A DNA stretch of 64,000 nucleotides, from the NCBI RefSeq assembly GCF_014639535.1, contig NZ_BMGA01000001.1, positions 682,001-746,000 of the forward strand, written 5' to 3'. The position numbers and the translations under genes are program-made. A model generated the notes under the pieces. It worked only from the letters and a program-made list of their open reading frames with translations, had not been told where the DNA came from and ran no database searches. Source of the DNA: Flavobacterium palustre. Its GTDB lineage: Bacteria; Bacteroidota; Bacteroidia; Flavobacteriales; Flavobacteriaceae. Shown piece by piece: positions 1 through 9,518 of the stretch (the first letter of the stretch is position 1; each line of letters starts with the position of its first letter).

Positions 1-132
1 ATTATTTGCCGGAGCAATTAAAGTTGGAATTGAAGGGGCTTTATTTTTTTTAGTAACATCCGAACTATCATCTCCTCCTCCACAAGAAATAAGTAATAAT
101 CCAATAAACAAGGTCAGTATATACTTTTTCAT
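1..132 (-). CDS. Lipoprotein, 3'-truncated by window edge
   Basis: The first 44 codons of a gene that runs off the left edge. The start is the ATG at 132-130, only 5 bases after the stop of the upstream 1522-residue CE8 gene, so the two are almost certainly co-transcribed. The N-terminus is a lipoprotein signal peptide: a short basic start (MKKY), a hydrophobic core, and a lipobox ending LLISC with the Cys at residue 17. Gly/Asp/Ser residues follow (CGGGDDSSD), as is typical of Bacteroidota surface lipoproteins. The remaining visible stretch (KAPSIPTLIAPANN) resembles the start of a fibronectin III or other Ig-like domain. No function can be assigned from this fragment. Confidence 0.8.
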   Translation of the reverse strand, partial: MKKYILTLFIGLLLISCGGGDDSSDVTKKNKAPSIPTLIAPANN

Positions 133-137
133 TTTTA

Positions 138-3100
138 TTATTGTTTTATAATTTTTAAAATCACTAGCTCATCCAAATACACTTTTACAAAATACCCCCC
201 TGTAGCTCTATTTTCAAGATTCATTTGTACTTTTCCATTATTTACTTTGTAAACATCAGAAGAAATCAGTTGAGAATTAACGTCGAAAACTTCCACTTTT
301 ACTTTATCCAGGATAACCGGAACAGCTATCTCAAAAAGTCCTTTAGTCGGATTTGGAAATGCAATTACTCCTGATACATCAATTTTTGAATTGATTATTC
401 CCTCGCAAGCGATAGCTGTTTGTAACTGAACTACATCACCGGGATTTACATCTACAGAAAAAGAAGAAGCAGTGGTTTCCAGAACATTTTTCCCGTTTAC
501 CAAAACTGTATATGGAGCCGTACCCTGCTCGATATCTACCGAAAGTTTATCTGAAACCATTGTAGTTTTGGCTGAAACATTCGTTCCGCTTTCCACTACA
601 ACATTAAAACACTGCTTATAAGAATCAGAAGCAACATCAATACAAAAATCATAAATTCCAGGGGGTACATTTTCAATTGTTTTGGCAGTAGTAAAACTAT
701 ACGTTACTCCGTTAATCACTGTAGTATAATTCAATGCTTTTTTAGCTGTTATGATTATTTTACCGTTCTTTTTACCAGCACAGGTTTCTCCGACAGTTTC
801 AATGGTAAAATTATCGGAAGGCAATGTAAAACAACCATTAATATCAACTGTTGCACCAGATGTTGTATTTAGACATAGATCTTTATTATTTTTAACTCCA
901 TCATTGTCATCATCTAACTGACTAGAAGAACAACCAGAAGTAGTAACAGTTTCTCCTGTTGGCGTATTAGGACAAGTATCTAAGTTGTTTTTCACGCCAT
1001 CATTATCATCGTCTAATTGACTTTGAGCACATCCTGAAACATTTACAGTTTGACCTGTTGGAGTATTAGAACAAGTATCTAAGTTGTTTTTCACACCGTC
1101 ATTATCATCGTCTAATTGACTTTGAGCACATCCTGAAGCATTTACAGTTTGACCTGTTGGAGTATTAGGACAAGTATCTAAGTTATTTTTCACCCCGTCA
1201 TTATCATCATCCAACTGACCTGAAGAACAACCCGAGGCATTAACTGATGCTCCTGTTGGTGTATTCGAACATAAATCTAAATTGTTTTTCACTCCGTCAT
1301 TATCATCGTCTAATTGACTTTGAGCACATCCTGAAGCATTAACTGATGCTCCTGTTGGTGTATTCGAACATAAATCTAAATTGTTTTTCACTCCGTCATT
1401 ATCATCGTCTAACTGACTCGCAGAACAACCCGATGCATTAACTGTTTCTCCTGCCGGAGTATTCGGACATAAATCCAAACTATTATTCACCCCGTCATTA
1501 TCATTATCTAAGTTTTGTGCTATAACAACAATCTCTTTTGTTACTGAATTATTACATAATGTATACGTAATTGTAGTAGTTCCTATAGCCAGCCCGCTAA
1601 CTAAACCATTTGCATCTATAGTCGCTTTATCAGTTGCACTACTTGTCCATGACCCACCGGTAATTTCATGTGATAATTGAAGTGTACTGCCCACATTAAC
1701 TTCTGTGCTATTTGCCGCTGAACTGATAGGGTTGGCTGAAGCACCAAAACAGTTAACATTTATTTCATTTGATGCAGTTCCAAGTCCTCCCATGGAATTG
1801 GCAGCTCTAACTTTATAAGTTCCCGTTGCAGTAAAATTATAACTATTGGTAGTCAAGAAATCAACAAAAATATCATTCTTAAAAATTGCCCAACCTAAAA
1901 CGTAGTTATTGTCTGCCCATGTTAATGATGTTGCAGTCTTGGTTACAACTGGTGCCGTGATTTGATCCGTATAAAGATTAGGTTGCCATCCGTCACTCCC
2001 CAAAACATTTTCAACAGTATAATTAGCTGCTTCTGTTGGTGTAAGTACTGGATTAAGAGTTACTGAACCACCATCGTAATTAGTATAATAAGATTTTCTG
2101 TTGGTCAAGTCGACAAGACCGCCTGTGGCAGTCATACTATTGTATTCTGCATAAACTTTGGGTAAAGTTCCCCATGCAGACCAACCTTCAGCCTTGGGCA
2201 ATACATTCATTTTAGTATTGATAAAAACCACTTGTGGAGCATCATGCCAAGGACGACCCAAGCTATATGTTCCTTTGTTAATATCAGCTCCATCTATGGT
2301 ACAGTCACTAAAAACAAATCCCCTACCAGTTGCAGGAGTTGATGCAGCTGTAATAACATTACCGCCTCTGTTTTCTAAATAGAGTAAACATCCTTTGAAA
2401 TAAGCATCGCTGCTTCCGTATATAAAATCTACCGTACCGTGGATTTCACCGTTTTCAAGATAAATCTTTTGGCCAGCCGTAAAAAAGGTGTCCTGATTTC
2501 CCAACAGCGCCACATTCTTCAAAATATTTTTATTTCCAATATTTTCAAGAGCAAGCCCACGTCCACCAAATTCACCTGTACCATAACTTAAGTTATTCAT
2601 AAGAGTCAAATCCTGCATGTAAATATTATTTGCAGTTTCTGTTAAATTAATTGTTGAAACGTCAAAACCTTCATCGGCCAATAGAGGCTTATTAAAAAGG
2701 ATTGTTTTATCCATACTTTGTCCAATGAGAGATATATTTGGAGTTGAAATCTTGGTTTCTTTTTTGGCATCTCCAGTCAAAAGGCCTAAATCATAATTTC
2801 CATTTGGCAAAAAGATAAAAAACCTGTTTCCGCTTGGAGCTGCTGCGATAGCCGCTGCCTTTGCTGCAGCAAAATCGCCATCAACACCCACTATAAAATC
2901 GTATCTTTTTTTAGTTACTGTTGGTTTATTCAAAGTACTGAAACTAAAAGAAATAGGCGTAGTCAAGGTGTTTCCTGACAAATCAGACACCTTGCTTCCA
3001 GTAAGCGTAAAAGTATAATTGGTATTGTAATCCAAGCCCACGTAAGGAAAACTAATTGTTTTTCCCACAACTTCAGGAGTCAGGGTTTTACTTCCCAATG

Positions 3101-4706
3101 TAGCCGTAGTCCCTGGGGCAATTTGAACTTTCTCATCAAAAGCCAAAATAATTTTTCCAAAAGTACCAACCGTAGTTGAAGCTGCCGCAGGAAGAGTAGA
3201 TTGAAGAATTGGAGCAATGGTGTCAATAACTAAAACCTCATCAGCTTTTACAATAACGTTAGATAAAACCGTCGCTGTAACGTCAAATGTGATTCCGTCT
3301 GCGGGTAATCCATGTTTTGGACCCGCAACATTAGGAAACCATCGGAGATACACTTTTGCTTTTCCTTCTGCCTCAACCGGCAATGTTCCGCCAATTGGTG
3401 TGATTGTATTTTTATTTATGGTAGTTAAGCTAGAAATATCTATAAAGTTCACGCCATCCAGCGAATATTGGAAAGTCCACTCGTCGCAGCCATAATAGAG
3501 ACCAATAAGTCCAGACGAGACATTAATATTTTTATATCCAACCGTTGAAAATGAAGTCATGAAATAGAAAAAATTCCCTCTATCAGTATTCCAAACGCAA
3601 AACCCATTTTTTCCACCCCTGTTTTGAAGTCTCACGTTGGGAGCAAAAACATTGTCTGCAACATTATAAGCGGATATTTGTGGTCTATTATCAACATTAG
3701 AATACAACTCGGCCACCCTAGGATTAGCATATTGGTCATTCTTGAAGGTCCAGCCTGCGATAAATGTTGCATTATCATAAGTTCCTGTGATACTTCTGTT
3801 TTCAGTCATGGGTACCGAAGCACTTAAAGCTGTTGAGCCATCAGACCAGTTGTTGAATTTAATAATATCATTTTCAACAGCTGTTATGGTAACATTAGTT
3901 CCTGTTTCGTAAACAGAAAACGCGCCATCTTTACCGGCCGGGGAAACTGTATATTCACCTAAACCGAAAGCGCCTGCTACGTTTACGCTTAAGGTATAGG
4001 TATTCACTGCAGCATATTCTGCAACAAGAGTTGAATTTGAAGTGATTGTAAAAGTATATGGATTTGCTGTTGAAACAGGATTTCCGTTACCATCTGTCCA
4101 TCTAACAAAATTATATCCGAAGTTTTTATTTGCGGTTACCGTAATTGCCGTTCCATCAACAAAATTACCTCCTCCGGGATTCGAAGAAACTGTGCCCGAT
4201 GCAACAGGGCTCACATTAGTTGCCAGCGTATAAGTAATAGCACCCGGAATAGTCGTTACTTTTTCTAAATAATCTAAATTGAATAAGTAACCCGTATTTG
4301 TTGGATGCTTAAAGACCAAAAATAAATCATGTGTTCCGGTTGTAGGAATGATTGTTGTCGAAAACATTTTGTAATCGCTAAATGATGTCGATCCGGATAC
4401 TGTGACTGTCCCAATTAAAGTTCCTGTGGATGAACCCAATCGCAACTCAATAGTTCCTCCGGTTGCTCCGGCTGCCGCTATATTAAAACTAGTGTCGTAT
4501 TGATTAAATACATGCCCGGTGAAACTAATCCAGGTATTGTTTTTAATATACCCAACATTTTTTCCTCCGGAAAGTGCAGCATTATTTTCGGCTTTTGCGC
4601 CTGAAGCTGTATTAAAACTTTCTGCTTCAATTTTTTGAATGGTCTGCGAAAATCCCATTGCTGAAAAGAGTATCAGCAACAAGAACATAAAGTATTGTTT
4701 TTTCAT
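138..4706 (-). CDS. Giant secreted pectinesterase (CE8) with CBM6 head, thrombospondin type 3 repeats and T9SS type A sorting domain
   Basis: 1522 residues, predicted to demethylate pectin outside the cell. Visible order: signal peptide (1-20); CBM6-like carbohydrate-binding module (about 22-150); two InlB/Bacteroides-type beta repeats (about 155-315); a discoidin-like sandwich (about 317-495); an SbsA-like Ig domain (about 500-595); a CE8 right-handed beta-helix (about 600-905) with motifs NQDTFF, DFIYG and LGRPW, which hold the two catalytic Asp residues and the Arg of the family; a fibronectin-like domain; a bacterial Ig domain; seven Asp-rich thrombospondin type 3 repeats (about 1064-1293); Ig-like sequence; and a C-terminal T9SS type A sorting domain (about 1448-1522, FPNPTKG near its start). 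The head is shared with the genes at 15264-20717 and 21699-28748. CE8 enzymes are usually 300-400 residues, so most of this protein is binding and display architecture. The family call is secure. The pectin specificity of the CBM6 is inferred from context. Confidence 0.93.
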   Translation of the reverse strand: MKKQYFMFLLLILFSAMGFSQTIQKIEAESFNTASGAKAENNAALSGGKNVGYIKNNTWISFTGHVFNQYDTSFNIAAAGATGGTIELRLGSSTGTLIGTVTVSGSTSFSDYKMFSTTIIPTTGTHDLFLVFKHPTNTGYLFNLDYLEKVTTIPGAITYTLATNVSPVASGTVSSNPGGGNFVDGTAITVTANKNFGYNFVRWTDGNGNPVSTANPYTFTITSNSTLVAEYAAVNTYTLSVNVAGAFGLGEYTVSPAGKDGAFSVYETGTNVTITAVENDIIKFNNWSDGSTALSASVPMTENRSITGTYDNATFIAGWTFKNDQYANPRVAELYSNVDNRPQISAYNVADNVFAPNVRLQNRGGKNGFCVWNTDRGNFFYFMTSFSTVGYKNINVSSGLIGLYYGCDEWTFQYSLDGVNFIDISSLTTINKNTITPIGGTLPVEAEGKAKVYLRWFPNVAGPKHGLPADGITFDVTATVLSNVIVKADEVLVIDTIAPILQSTLPAAASTTVGTFGKIILAFDEKVQIAPGTTATLGSKTLTPEVVGKTISFPYVGLDYNTNYTFTLTGSKVSDLSGNTLTTPISFSFSTLNKPTVTKKRYDFIVGVDGDFAAAKAAAIAAAPSGNRFFIFLPNGNYDLGLLTGDAKKETKISTPNISLIGQSMDKTILFNKPLLADEGFDVSTINLTETANNIYMQDLTLMNNLSYGTGEFGGRGLALENIGNKNILKNVALLGNQDTFFTAGQKIYLENGEIHGTVDFIYGSSDAYFKGCLLYLENRGGNVITAASTPATGRGFVFSDCTIDGADINKGTYSLGRPWHDAPQVVFINTKMNVLPKAEGWSAWGTLPKVYAEYNSMTATGGLVDLTNRKSYYTNYDGGSVTLNPVLTPTEAANYTVENVLGSDGWQPNLYTDQITAPVVTKTATSLTWADNNYVLGWAIFKNDIFVDFLTTNSYNFTATGTYKVRAANSMGGLGTASNEINVNCFGASANPISSAANSTEVNVGSTLQLSHEITGGSWTSSATDKATIDANGLVSGLAIGTTTITYTLCNNSVTKEIVVIAQNLDNDNDGVNNSLDLCPNTPAGETVNASGCSASQLDDDNDGVKNNLDLCSNTPTGASVNASGCAQSQLDDDNDGVKNNLDLCSNTPTGASVNASGCSSGQLDDDNDGVKNNLDTCPNTPTGQTVNASGCAQSQLDDDNDGVKNNLDTCSNTPTGQTVNVSGCAQSQLDDDNDGVKNNLDTCPNTPTGETVTTSGCSSSQLDDDNDGVKNNKDLCLNTTSGATVDINGCFTLPSDNFTIETVGETCAGKKNGKIIITAKKALNYTTVINGVTYSFTTAKTIENVPPGIYDFCIDVASDSYKQCFNVVVESGTNVSAKTTMVSDKLSVDIEQGTAPYTVLVNGKNVLETTASSFSVDVNPGDVVQLQTAIACEGIINSKIDVSGVIAFPNPTKGLFEIAVPVILDKVKVEVFDVNSQLISSDVYKVNNGKVQMNLENRATGGYFVKVYLDELVILKIIKQ
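827..1515 (-). repeat. Seven tandem 99-bp thrombospondin type 3 repeats inside the CE8 gene
   Basis: Each unit is 33 residues with the core DDDNDGVKNN, then a Cys, NTPTG, and a second Cys. The Asp/Asn spacing is that of calcium-binding thrombospondin type 3 repeats. The five central units are nearly identical at DNA level, while the outer two have diverged. In Bacteroidota such calcium-rich linkers often separate catalytic domains from the T9SS sorting domain. Confidence 0.9.
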
Positions 4707-5200
4707 TATTTTTTTGGTTTTTTTTGGTTTTGCTAAATAGTTTATATTTTGTCCTGCGTATAAATTTTAACAAATTAAAATCCATACTGGAGGCCTATTA
4801 GTTCAATTTAAGAGTCTTTTTTCTTCATATATTTAAAGTTTAAATGTTAATTACTCATGTTACGCAAAAAAAGTTGTCATATATCCAGTTTTAGCATTTG
4901 CATTGTTGACAACTTATGTGGTATAAAACTATATTTACGCCGCTGTTCTAGGTTGTTGACAACAACAATAATCTGCTTGCATTTGCAGAAATATCTTGCC
5001 ATTGTAAAAAAATTAACAACCCTGTTACCATTTGCTGTCGTATTTACAATTGTTCCTTCTTCATATTTACCATTTGTTGGTTGTTAGTTAAAATGATATA
5101 TAAACATGCTTTAAAACAAAATCAAGTTTGGGGTTACTTGTAAAGGATCCTACACAGAAACTTTGAAATCAACATCTGTACAGGATTTTTAAGAATAATT
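4707..5200. other. 494-bp intergenic region upstream of the CE8 gene
   Basis: No convincing gene. The 150 bases next to the CE8 start resemble the leader of the paralogous 2349-residue gene (28749-28890). Both contain related stretches such as CTAAATAGTTT and a conserved block around 4802-4856. Farther upstream lie three copies of a GTTGACAAC-like motif (4873-4966). A 12-bp stem with two G-U pairs, 5147-5158 with 5175-5186, sits just after the PL1 stop, but no U-tract follows it on the minus strand. The small plus-strand ORF at 4857-5087 has no recognisable features. Confidence 0.5.
4873..4966. promoter_or_regulatory. Cluster of GTTGACAAC palindromes, possible operator
   Basis: GTTGTTGACAACAAC at 4952-4966 is a perfect palindrome around a central A. 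GTTGACAAC at 4905-4913 is its 9-base core again. A half-site, GTTGTCA, lies at 4873-4879. The sites lie about 170-260 bases upstream of the CE8 start. This layout suits a dimeric repressor or activator, but no candidate regulator is encoded beside it. Confidence 0.3.
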
Positions 5201-6700
5201 CTATCCTTTTTGCTGTAAAACTTGATCTGAAACAATACTGTTAATATAAACTTCTATATTGTCATAAGCAGTACTCAAATTTCTACCTCTAGCATCATTT
5301 TTTTCAGGATTTAATCCTTTTTTATTTTCCCATTCATCAGGCATACCATCATTATCAGTGTCTTTCAATGCTGTACCGGATGCTAATACAGGCCATCCAC
5401 CAACGGCAGTTTGAGTATCAATAATTCCGTTCGTACTACCTTTACCACCGTCCATTATTGTTGCAATACCTTTACGAACATCATTAATTATTCGCTCATC
5501 TACAGCGTCACGAACTAATGAAGCACCAGCAAAATCTAATACTAAAGAATATGCTTTATCGGCAGAGTGAGTTGTTACCGGAGGAGCATTATGAGGAATA
5601 CTTAATTTCATAGCGGCTTTATCTGCATCCGAAACTATACCATATTTGCCATGAAATTGATTATAAACTCCGTAAGTCCAATTGTCTTGTGTTGCTAATG
5701 TTGAGCCTTCAACAATATTTCCGTTAATATAAAATTTACCCCAAATGTTATATACAGGATTTGGAGAAACATCAGTATTAGTATTTTTATCTATTGATAT
5801 AATACGATCCTTTCTGGATGTTGCCGGACCTGGTTTATAATAACAGTTTACGATATTTACATTCGTCGCTTCTCCTCCATAACAGCTGTTTCCTCCCCAA
5901 TTATAAATTACATTATTTCTTAAGTCAATCAAATCCGTAAGAGCAAAAGCATCATTAGCATATTCTCCTAATCGAGGATTTCGACTATCATTAGAAGACA
6001 TCAAATTATGATGAAATGAAGCATTCTTTCCACCCCAAATACCTCCAAATCCGTGGGAACCTTTATCATGAACTGAATTTTTTAACGCTTCGGATATAAT
6101 ACTCCACTGCAACGTAAAATTTTCATTTTGATAAAAAGAAACACATTCATCAGTGGACCAACTCATCGAACAGTGATCTACAATAATATTTTTATGAAAT
6201 CTCCCCCCTAAAGCATCATCCTCTAATGCTTTAGTATCACCCATTCGAATTCTTAGATATCTCAAAATAACATTATCAGCATTAATACTTACCGGATAAT
6301 AAGCCAAACAAATACCTCCTCCAGGTGCCGTTTGTCCTGCAATTGTAATATCATTATTAGAAATAGTTAATTTAGAATTTAGATAAATCGTACCTGAAAC
6401 ATCAAACACCACTATTCTAGGACCTGTCTTATTTACAGCATATCTCAATGTACCTGGTGCATTAGTATCTTCCAAAGATGTTACTTTATATACAGTACCT
6501 CCTCTACCTCCGGTTGCATTCATACCACCACCTTCTGCTCCTGGAAAAGCAAAAGGATCTTCAACTACAGGACTATTTGAATTGTTATTGTTATCGTTTT
6601 CAACAGGATTATCATCCGACTTATCTGACGATGTGCATGCAGGAAAACTGAATAGGCAAATACTAGCGAAAAAAAGAATACCTAAAACACACTTTTTCAT
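5201..6700 (-). CDS. Pectate lyase family 1 lipoprotein
   Basis: 499 residues from the ATG at 6700, chosen over the longer in-frame start at 6751 because it places a clean lipoprotein signal directly at the N-terminus. The lipobox is FPAC with Cys at residue 22, so the enzyme is probably tethered to the outer membrane. After an Asp/Asn-rich linker, the PL1 parallel beta-helix begins at AFPGAEGGG and runs to about residue 440, with the hallmark blocks TGGRGG, TIAGQTAPGGG, DHCSMSWSTDEC and SRNPRLGEY. The C-terminus contains DTDNDGMPDEWE, an EF-hand/dockerin-like calcium motif common in these lyases. Expected activity is calcium-dependent beta-elimination of demethylated homogalacturonan. The catalytic domain closely resembles the PL1 domain within the 2349-residue fusion at 21699-28748. 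The gene stands alone, with about 670 bases of non-coding or decayed sequence upstream. Confidence 0.92.
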   Translation of the reverse strand: MKKCVLGILFFASICLFSFPACTSSDKSDDNPVENDNNNNSNSPVVEDPFAFPGAEGGGMNATGGRGGTVYKVTSLEDTNAPGTLRYAVNKTGPRIVVFDVSGTIYLNSKLTISNNDITIAGQTAPGGGICLAYYPVSINADNVILRYLRIRMGDTKALEDDALGGRFHKNIIVDHCSMSWSTDECVSFYQNENFTLQWSIISEALKNSVHDKGSHGFGGIWGGKNASFHHNLMSSNDSRNPRLGEYANDAFALTDLIDLRNNVIYNWGGNSCYGGEATNVNIVNCYYKPGPATSRKDRIISIDKNTNTDVSPNPVYNIWGKFYINGNIVEGSTLATQDNWTYGVYNQFHGKYGIVSDADKAAMKLSIPHNAPPVTTHSADKAYSLVLDFAGASLVRDAVDERIINDVRKGIATIMDGGKGSTNGIIDTQTAVGGWPVLASGTALKDTDNDGMPDEWENKKGLNPEKNDARGRNLSTAYDNIEVYINSIVSDQVLQQKG

Positions 6701-7370
6701 GGTTCTATTTTTATTTAATAATTTTATTTGATTTAATGATTGTAAACCCAAAAAGAATTCAGTTGTCCTTTTGGAACATAACCGAAACTAAAAAAATGTA
6801 GGTAACGAAATTTTTCTAACAGATAAACATTGCCAAAAAATATCATCTTAATAACTACTAAATACTTTCTTTCTAAAAATATTACCGACACCATTTTATT
6901 TCCTTGACAAGATATTATTCATGGTTTTTGGTTTAATTAACTTAAATCAATAAGATGTAATTATTTATCTCAATATCTATTAATTCTCTACCCAACAAAA
7001 GAGTTATATTCGAAACTCATTCATAATATAATTGTCTAAAAAATTGAACATAAAAACATATATTTAAAAATAAAAAGAGATAAAAAACAGATACGTCAAA
7101 AAAATCAATTTTTAATCCATTTCTATCTTAGCAAATGTATTTATGCAGATTGAAACAATATGGGGATAAAACGCTGAACAATGGAGGTCATATCGCTAAA
7201 ACTCATGTTTTATATACCTTTACAAAAAAAACAGTAGGCTAAAACATAAAAATTCTTGAACTTGAAAAATGAATTTCTTATTTTAATAAATTTAAAAAAA
7301 TCAAAATCAAAAAAGCATCTTTGTACCCAGTCTTATCTTAAAATATCACTTAAAAACAAAGGGAACAAAG
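6701..7370. other. 670-bp AT-rich intergenic region
   Basis: No gene with recognisable features. The PL1 promoter must lie here. A minus-strand TACATTTG at 7139-7132 matches the Bacteroidota -7 consensus exactly, but the -33 element upstream is only ATTG at 16-base spacing, so I do not call it. The right edge holds the hairpin at 7319-7370. Confidence 0.5.
7319..7370 (-). terminator. Possible terminator of the PorV-like pseudogene
   Basis: On the minus strand CTTTGTTCCC begins immediately after the restored TAG stop (7373-7371). It pairs 9 of 10 with GGGTACAAAG across a 32-base loop. T-rich sequence follows (ATGCTTTTTTGATTTTG). The long loop makes this a moderate call. Confidence 0.4.
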
Positions 7371-8520
7371 CTATTTATCACCAAAGTTAAAACTAAGTGA
7401 AAATTGAAGAGTATTCTCTAAAGGATTAGCAACTTTTGAGGCAGAAACCAAATAGGAAACATCAATTTTTAATACATTTATATTTAAAACCTGTTCCTAG
7501 TGAAAAAAATTGTCTAGCCCCTTTTATTATAATTTCATGAAAATACCCTAAACGCATATCAAAAGCATCTTTAAAAGAGTACTCACTACCGATTGCATAA
7601 GTAATCTCTTTAAACTCTTCACTAAATCCATTTGGAGCATCTCCAAATGAATTAAAAACTCCCGAAAACAAACCAGTGGAACGATAATCATCAGTAGCTA
7701 TTTCATCATCATTAACAATAGTATCTCCATTTAAATCAACTCCATACTTAGGGGTCGGAACTAATAATTTATTAAATTCAACATTTACAGACAAAGTATT
7801 ACTTTCATCAAAAATAAAATCAAAGCCTCCCCCTAATTTTAAATTTGCCGGAAGAAAATTGGCACTAATTTCATCATTATCATAACTCCTTTTAGGTCCT
7901 AAATTTTGCACATTAAAACCTGCTCTCCACCTCCCGTTAAATTTATTAAATGTAATTTCTTGAGACTGATAAAATCCCCCTATATCAATTGCAAATGAAT
8001 TCGCCGAAGTAGCGTCACTGTTATCAATTGCAACTTTTAAATTTGAATGAATATATCTACCCGCAATAGCCATTGAAAATTTTTCACTGAGTTGTAATGA
8101 ATAAGAACCGTCCAAAGCAAACTCGCTAGGTTTAATAACAGAAACAACCTCACCCGGATCTCTAGTTTGACGCAATTCAATCTCTCCAAACCAAAATACC
8201 TAGAACTTACTGCAAAAGCACTTCTTTCATTTATATGATTATAATAAGTCAATTGCCCTAGAGCAACATCATTAACAAGATTTGTAAGGTATGGAGTGAA
8301 CTTAATGAAACTCCATTCTTTTCTTTTGCAAAAGCATATTGAGCAGGATTCCACTGCTGAGAATACACATCCGGAGATGAAGCTACTCCTATGTCAGCCA
8401 TACCAGCTGCACGAGCATCAGCTGAAACTGACAAAAAAGGGACTGCCGGGCTGATTACTCTGTCTTGAGCTTTGGCCAAATACATCGAAAGTACACAAAT
8501 AATTACTAATTTTTTTTCAT
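7371..8520 (-). pseudogene. porV-like: PorV/LptO-family T9SS outer-membrane protein, disrupted by four single-base indels
   Basis: The conceptual product is a complete PorV-family beta-barrel split over three frames. Reading from 8520: ATG followed by an A8 run needs one more A to join MKKKLVIICVLSMYLAKAQD, a perfect signal peptide. SPAVPFLSVSADARAAGM and QQWNPAQYAF are PorV hallmarks. At 8299-8300 one base is missing, after which FTPYLTNLVNDVALG continues. At 8186-8187 one G is missing between YFGL and GEIELRQT. At 7476-7478 one extra base precedes VLKIDVSYLVSASKV, ending FNFGDK at the TAG 7371-7373. PorV shuttles folded T9SS cargo to the attachment complex and is normally encoded beside porU, which is absent here. 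All four lesions lie in short base runs and the rest of the protein is intact, so recent decay and sequencing or assembly error are both possible. Confidence 0.85.
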
Positions 8521-8589
8521 TTTTGGTTGATAATTTTGATTTAAAAAAGTTAATAGAGAATTATTCTTAATAAAAAAACTAAACGATTT

Positions 8590-9507
8590 TTATTTATGTA
8601 AAAAGCCCATTTCTCTTAGCCAGGCTTCACACAAACTCGTCCAAAGTTCTGTAGATCCGGGATTGTTTCTTAGAGCAATTGAATGCCCTCCCTGTGGAAA
8701 AATATGCAAAGCCGATTTTACATTGGCTTTTAAAAGCGCTTCATAATAGGAAATACTATTCAATGAATTAACTACCGGATCATTGGCTGCACAAACTACA
8801 AAAGCAGGACAAGTTGTACTGTTTACATTTAGTTCTCCCGAAAAAAGAATCTCGGTATCCGGAGAAGGATTCTTACCTAACAAAGCGTCATGACTTCCTT
8901 TATGTGCATTTTGCCTCATACTGATAGCTCCTGAAACTACAATTTGAAAATCAGGTCTATATTGAATTGTATCTAAAGCATCGTTTATCTTTGTGTAATC
9001 TGTATTTATGGTTGCAAGATTTACAGCCAGACCTCCACCTGCTGAACAGCCCATCACTCCAATCTTATTTTTATCAATTCCCCATTTTTCAGCATTTTCA
9101 CGAACTAATTTAACCGCTCTTTGTCCATCCATTATAGGTCCGAAAGCCGGATTTTTCAAATCGGGCGATGTAGGCATTCTGTACATCACCACGAAAGCAT
9201 TAACACCAAATGTATTGAACCATTTGGCCAATTGAATTCCTGCAATATTATACGTTAATTTTTGATAGCCTCCGGGTGGAAAAATTAAAACTGCCGTTCT
9301 TGTATTTTCTTCTTTTGAAGTAAAAAAAGCATACATTCCAGGTACATCAACCTGCGTAACACGTTCACGCTTCTCTATCCGTGGCAGCTCCATACCATTA
9401 GAATTAGGCATCTTTCCCTCAGGCCAAAGCGGTATATACTCCTGTCCCAATACCGTGAATGATACCAATACAAATAATAAATTCAGTACGATATATTTAG
9501 TGTTCAT
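8590..9507 (-). CDS. Secreted alpha/beta-hydrolase esterase, probably a pectin or xylan acetylesterase
   Basis: 305 residues with a signal peptide (1-21, ending FTVLGQ). The alpha/beta-hydrolase fold is clear: the oxyanion-region motif FPPGGY, a nucleophile elbow GCSAGG with Ser155, a late acidic residue in AANDPVV, and the catalytic His in GGHS. Proteins of this type in Bacteroidota are annotated as acetylxylan esterases or xylanase-like hydrolases. Position as the last gene of a transporter-CE8-GH28-esterase cluster (11 bases after GH28) suggests it removes acetyl groups from pectin fragments before GH28 or PL1 acts. The fold and the Ser-Asp-His set are visible. The substrate is inferred. 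Confidence 0.8.
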   Translation of the reverse strand: MNTKYIVLNLLFVLVSFTVLGQEYIPLWPEGKMPNSNGMELPRIEKRERVTQVDVPGMYAFFTSKEENTRTAVLIFPPGGYQKLTYNIAGIQLAKWFNTFGVNAFVVMYRMPTSPDLKNPAFGPIMDGQRAVKLVRENAEKWGIDKNKIGVMGCSAGGGLAVNLATINTDYTKINDALDTIQYRPDFQIVVSGAISMRQNAHKGSHDALLGKNPSPDTEILFSGELNVNSTTCPAFVVCAANDPVVNSLNSISYYEALLKANVKSALHIFPQGGHSIALRNNPGSTELWTSLCEAWLREMGFLHK

Positions 9508-9518
9508 TCTTTTTACTA

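Noticed and set aside
827-1515. Regular 99-bp repeats considered as a CRISPR-like array
   Set aside because: The repeats are in frame, encode Asp-rich thrombospondin type 3 units, and have no unique spacers.
4857-5087. 76-residue plus-strand ORF upstream of the CE8 gene
   Set aside because: No recognisable domain or signal. It overlaps the palindrome cluster and reads like chance coding in AT-rich DNA.
7132-7139. TACATTTG as promoter for the PL1 lipoprotein gene
   Set aside because: The -7 box is perfect, but the only -33 candidate is ATTG at 16 bases, and the site is over 400 bases from the gene.
8037-8354. 105-residue ORF as an independent gene
   Set aside because: Only its middle segment (TPYLTNLVND onward) is meaningful, and it belongs to the frame-shifted PorV-like protein. 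Its ends are out-of-frame translation.
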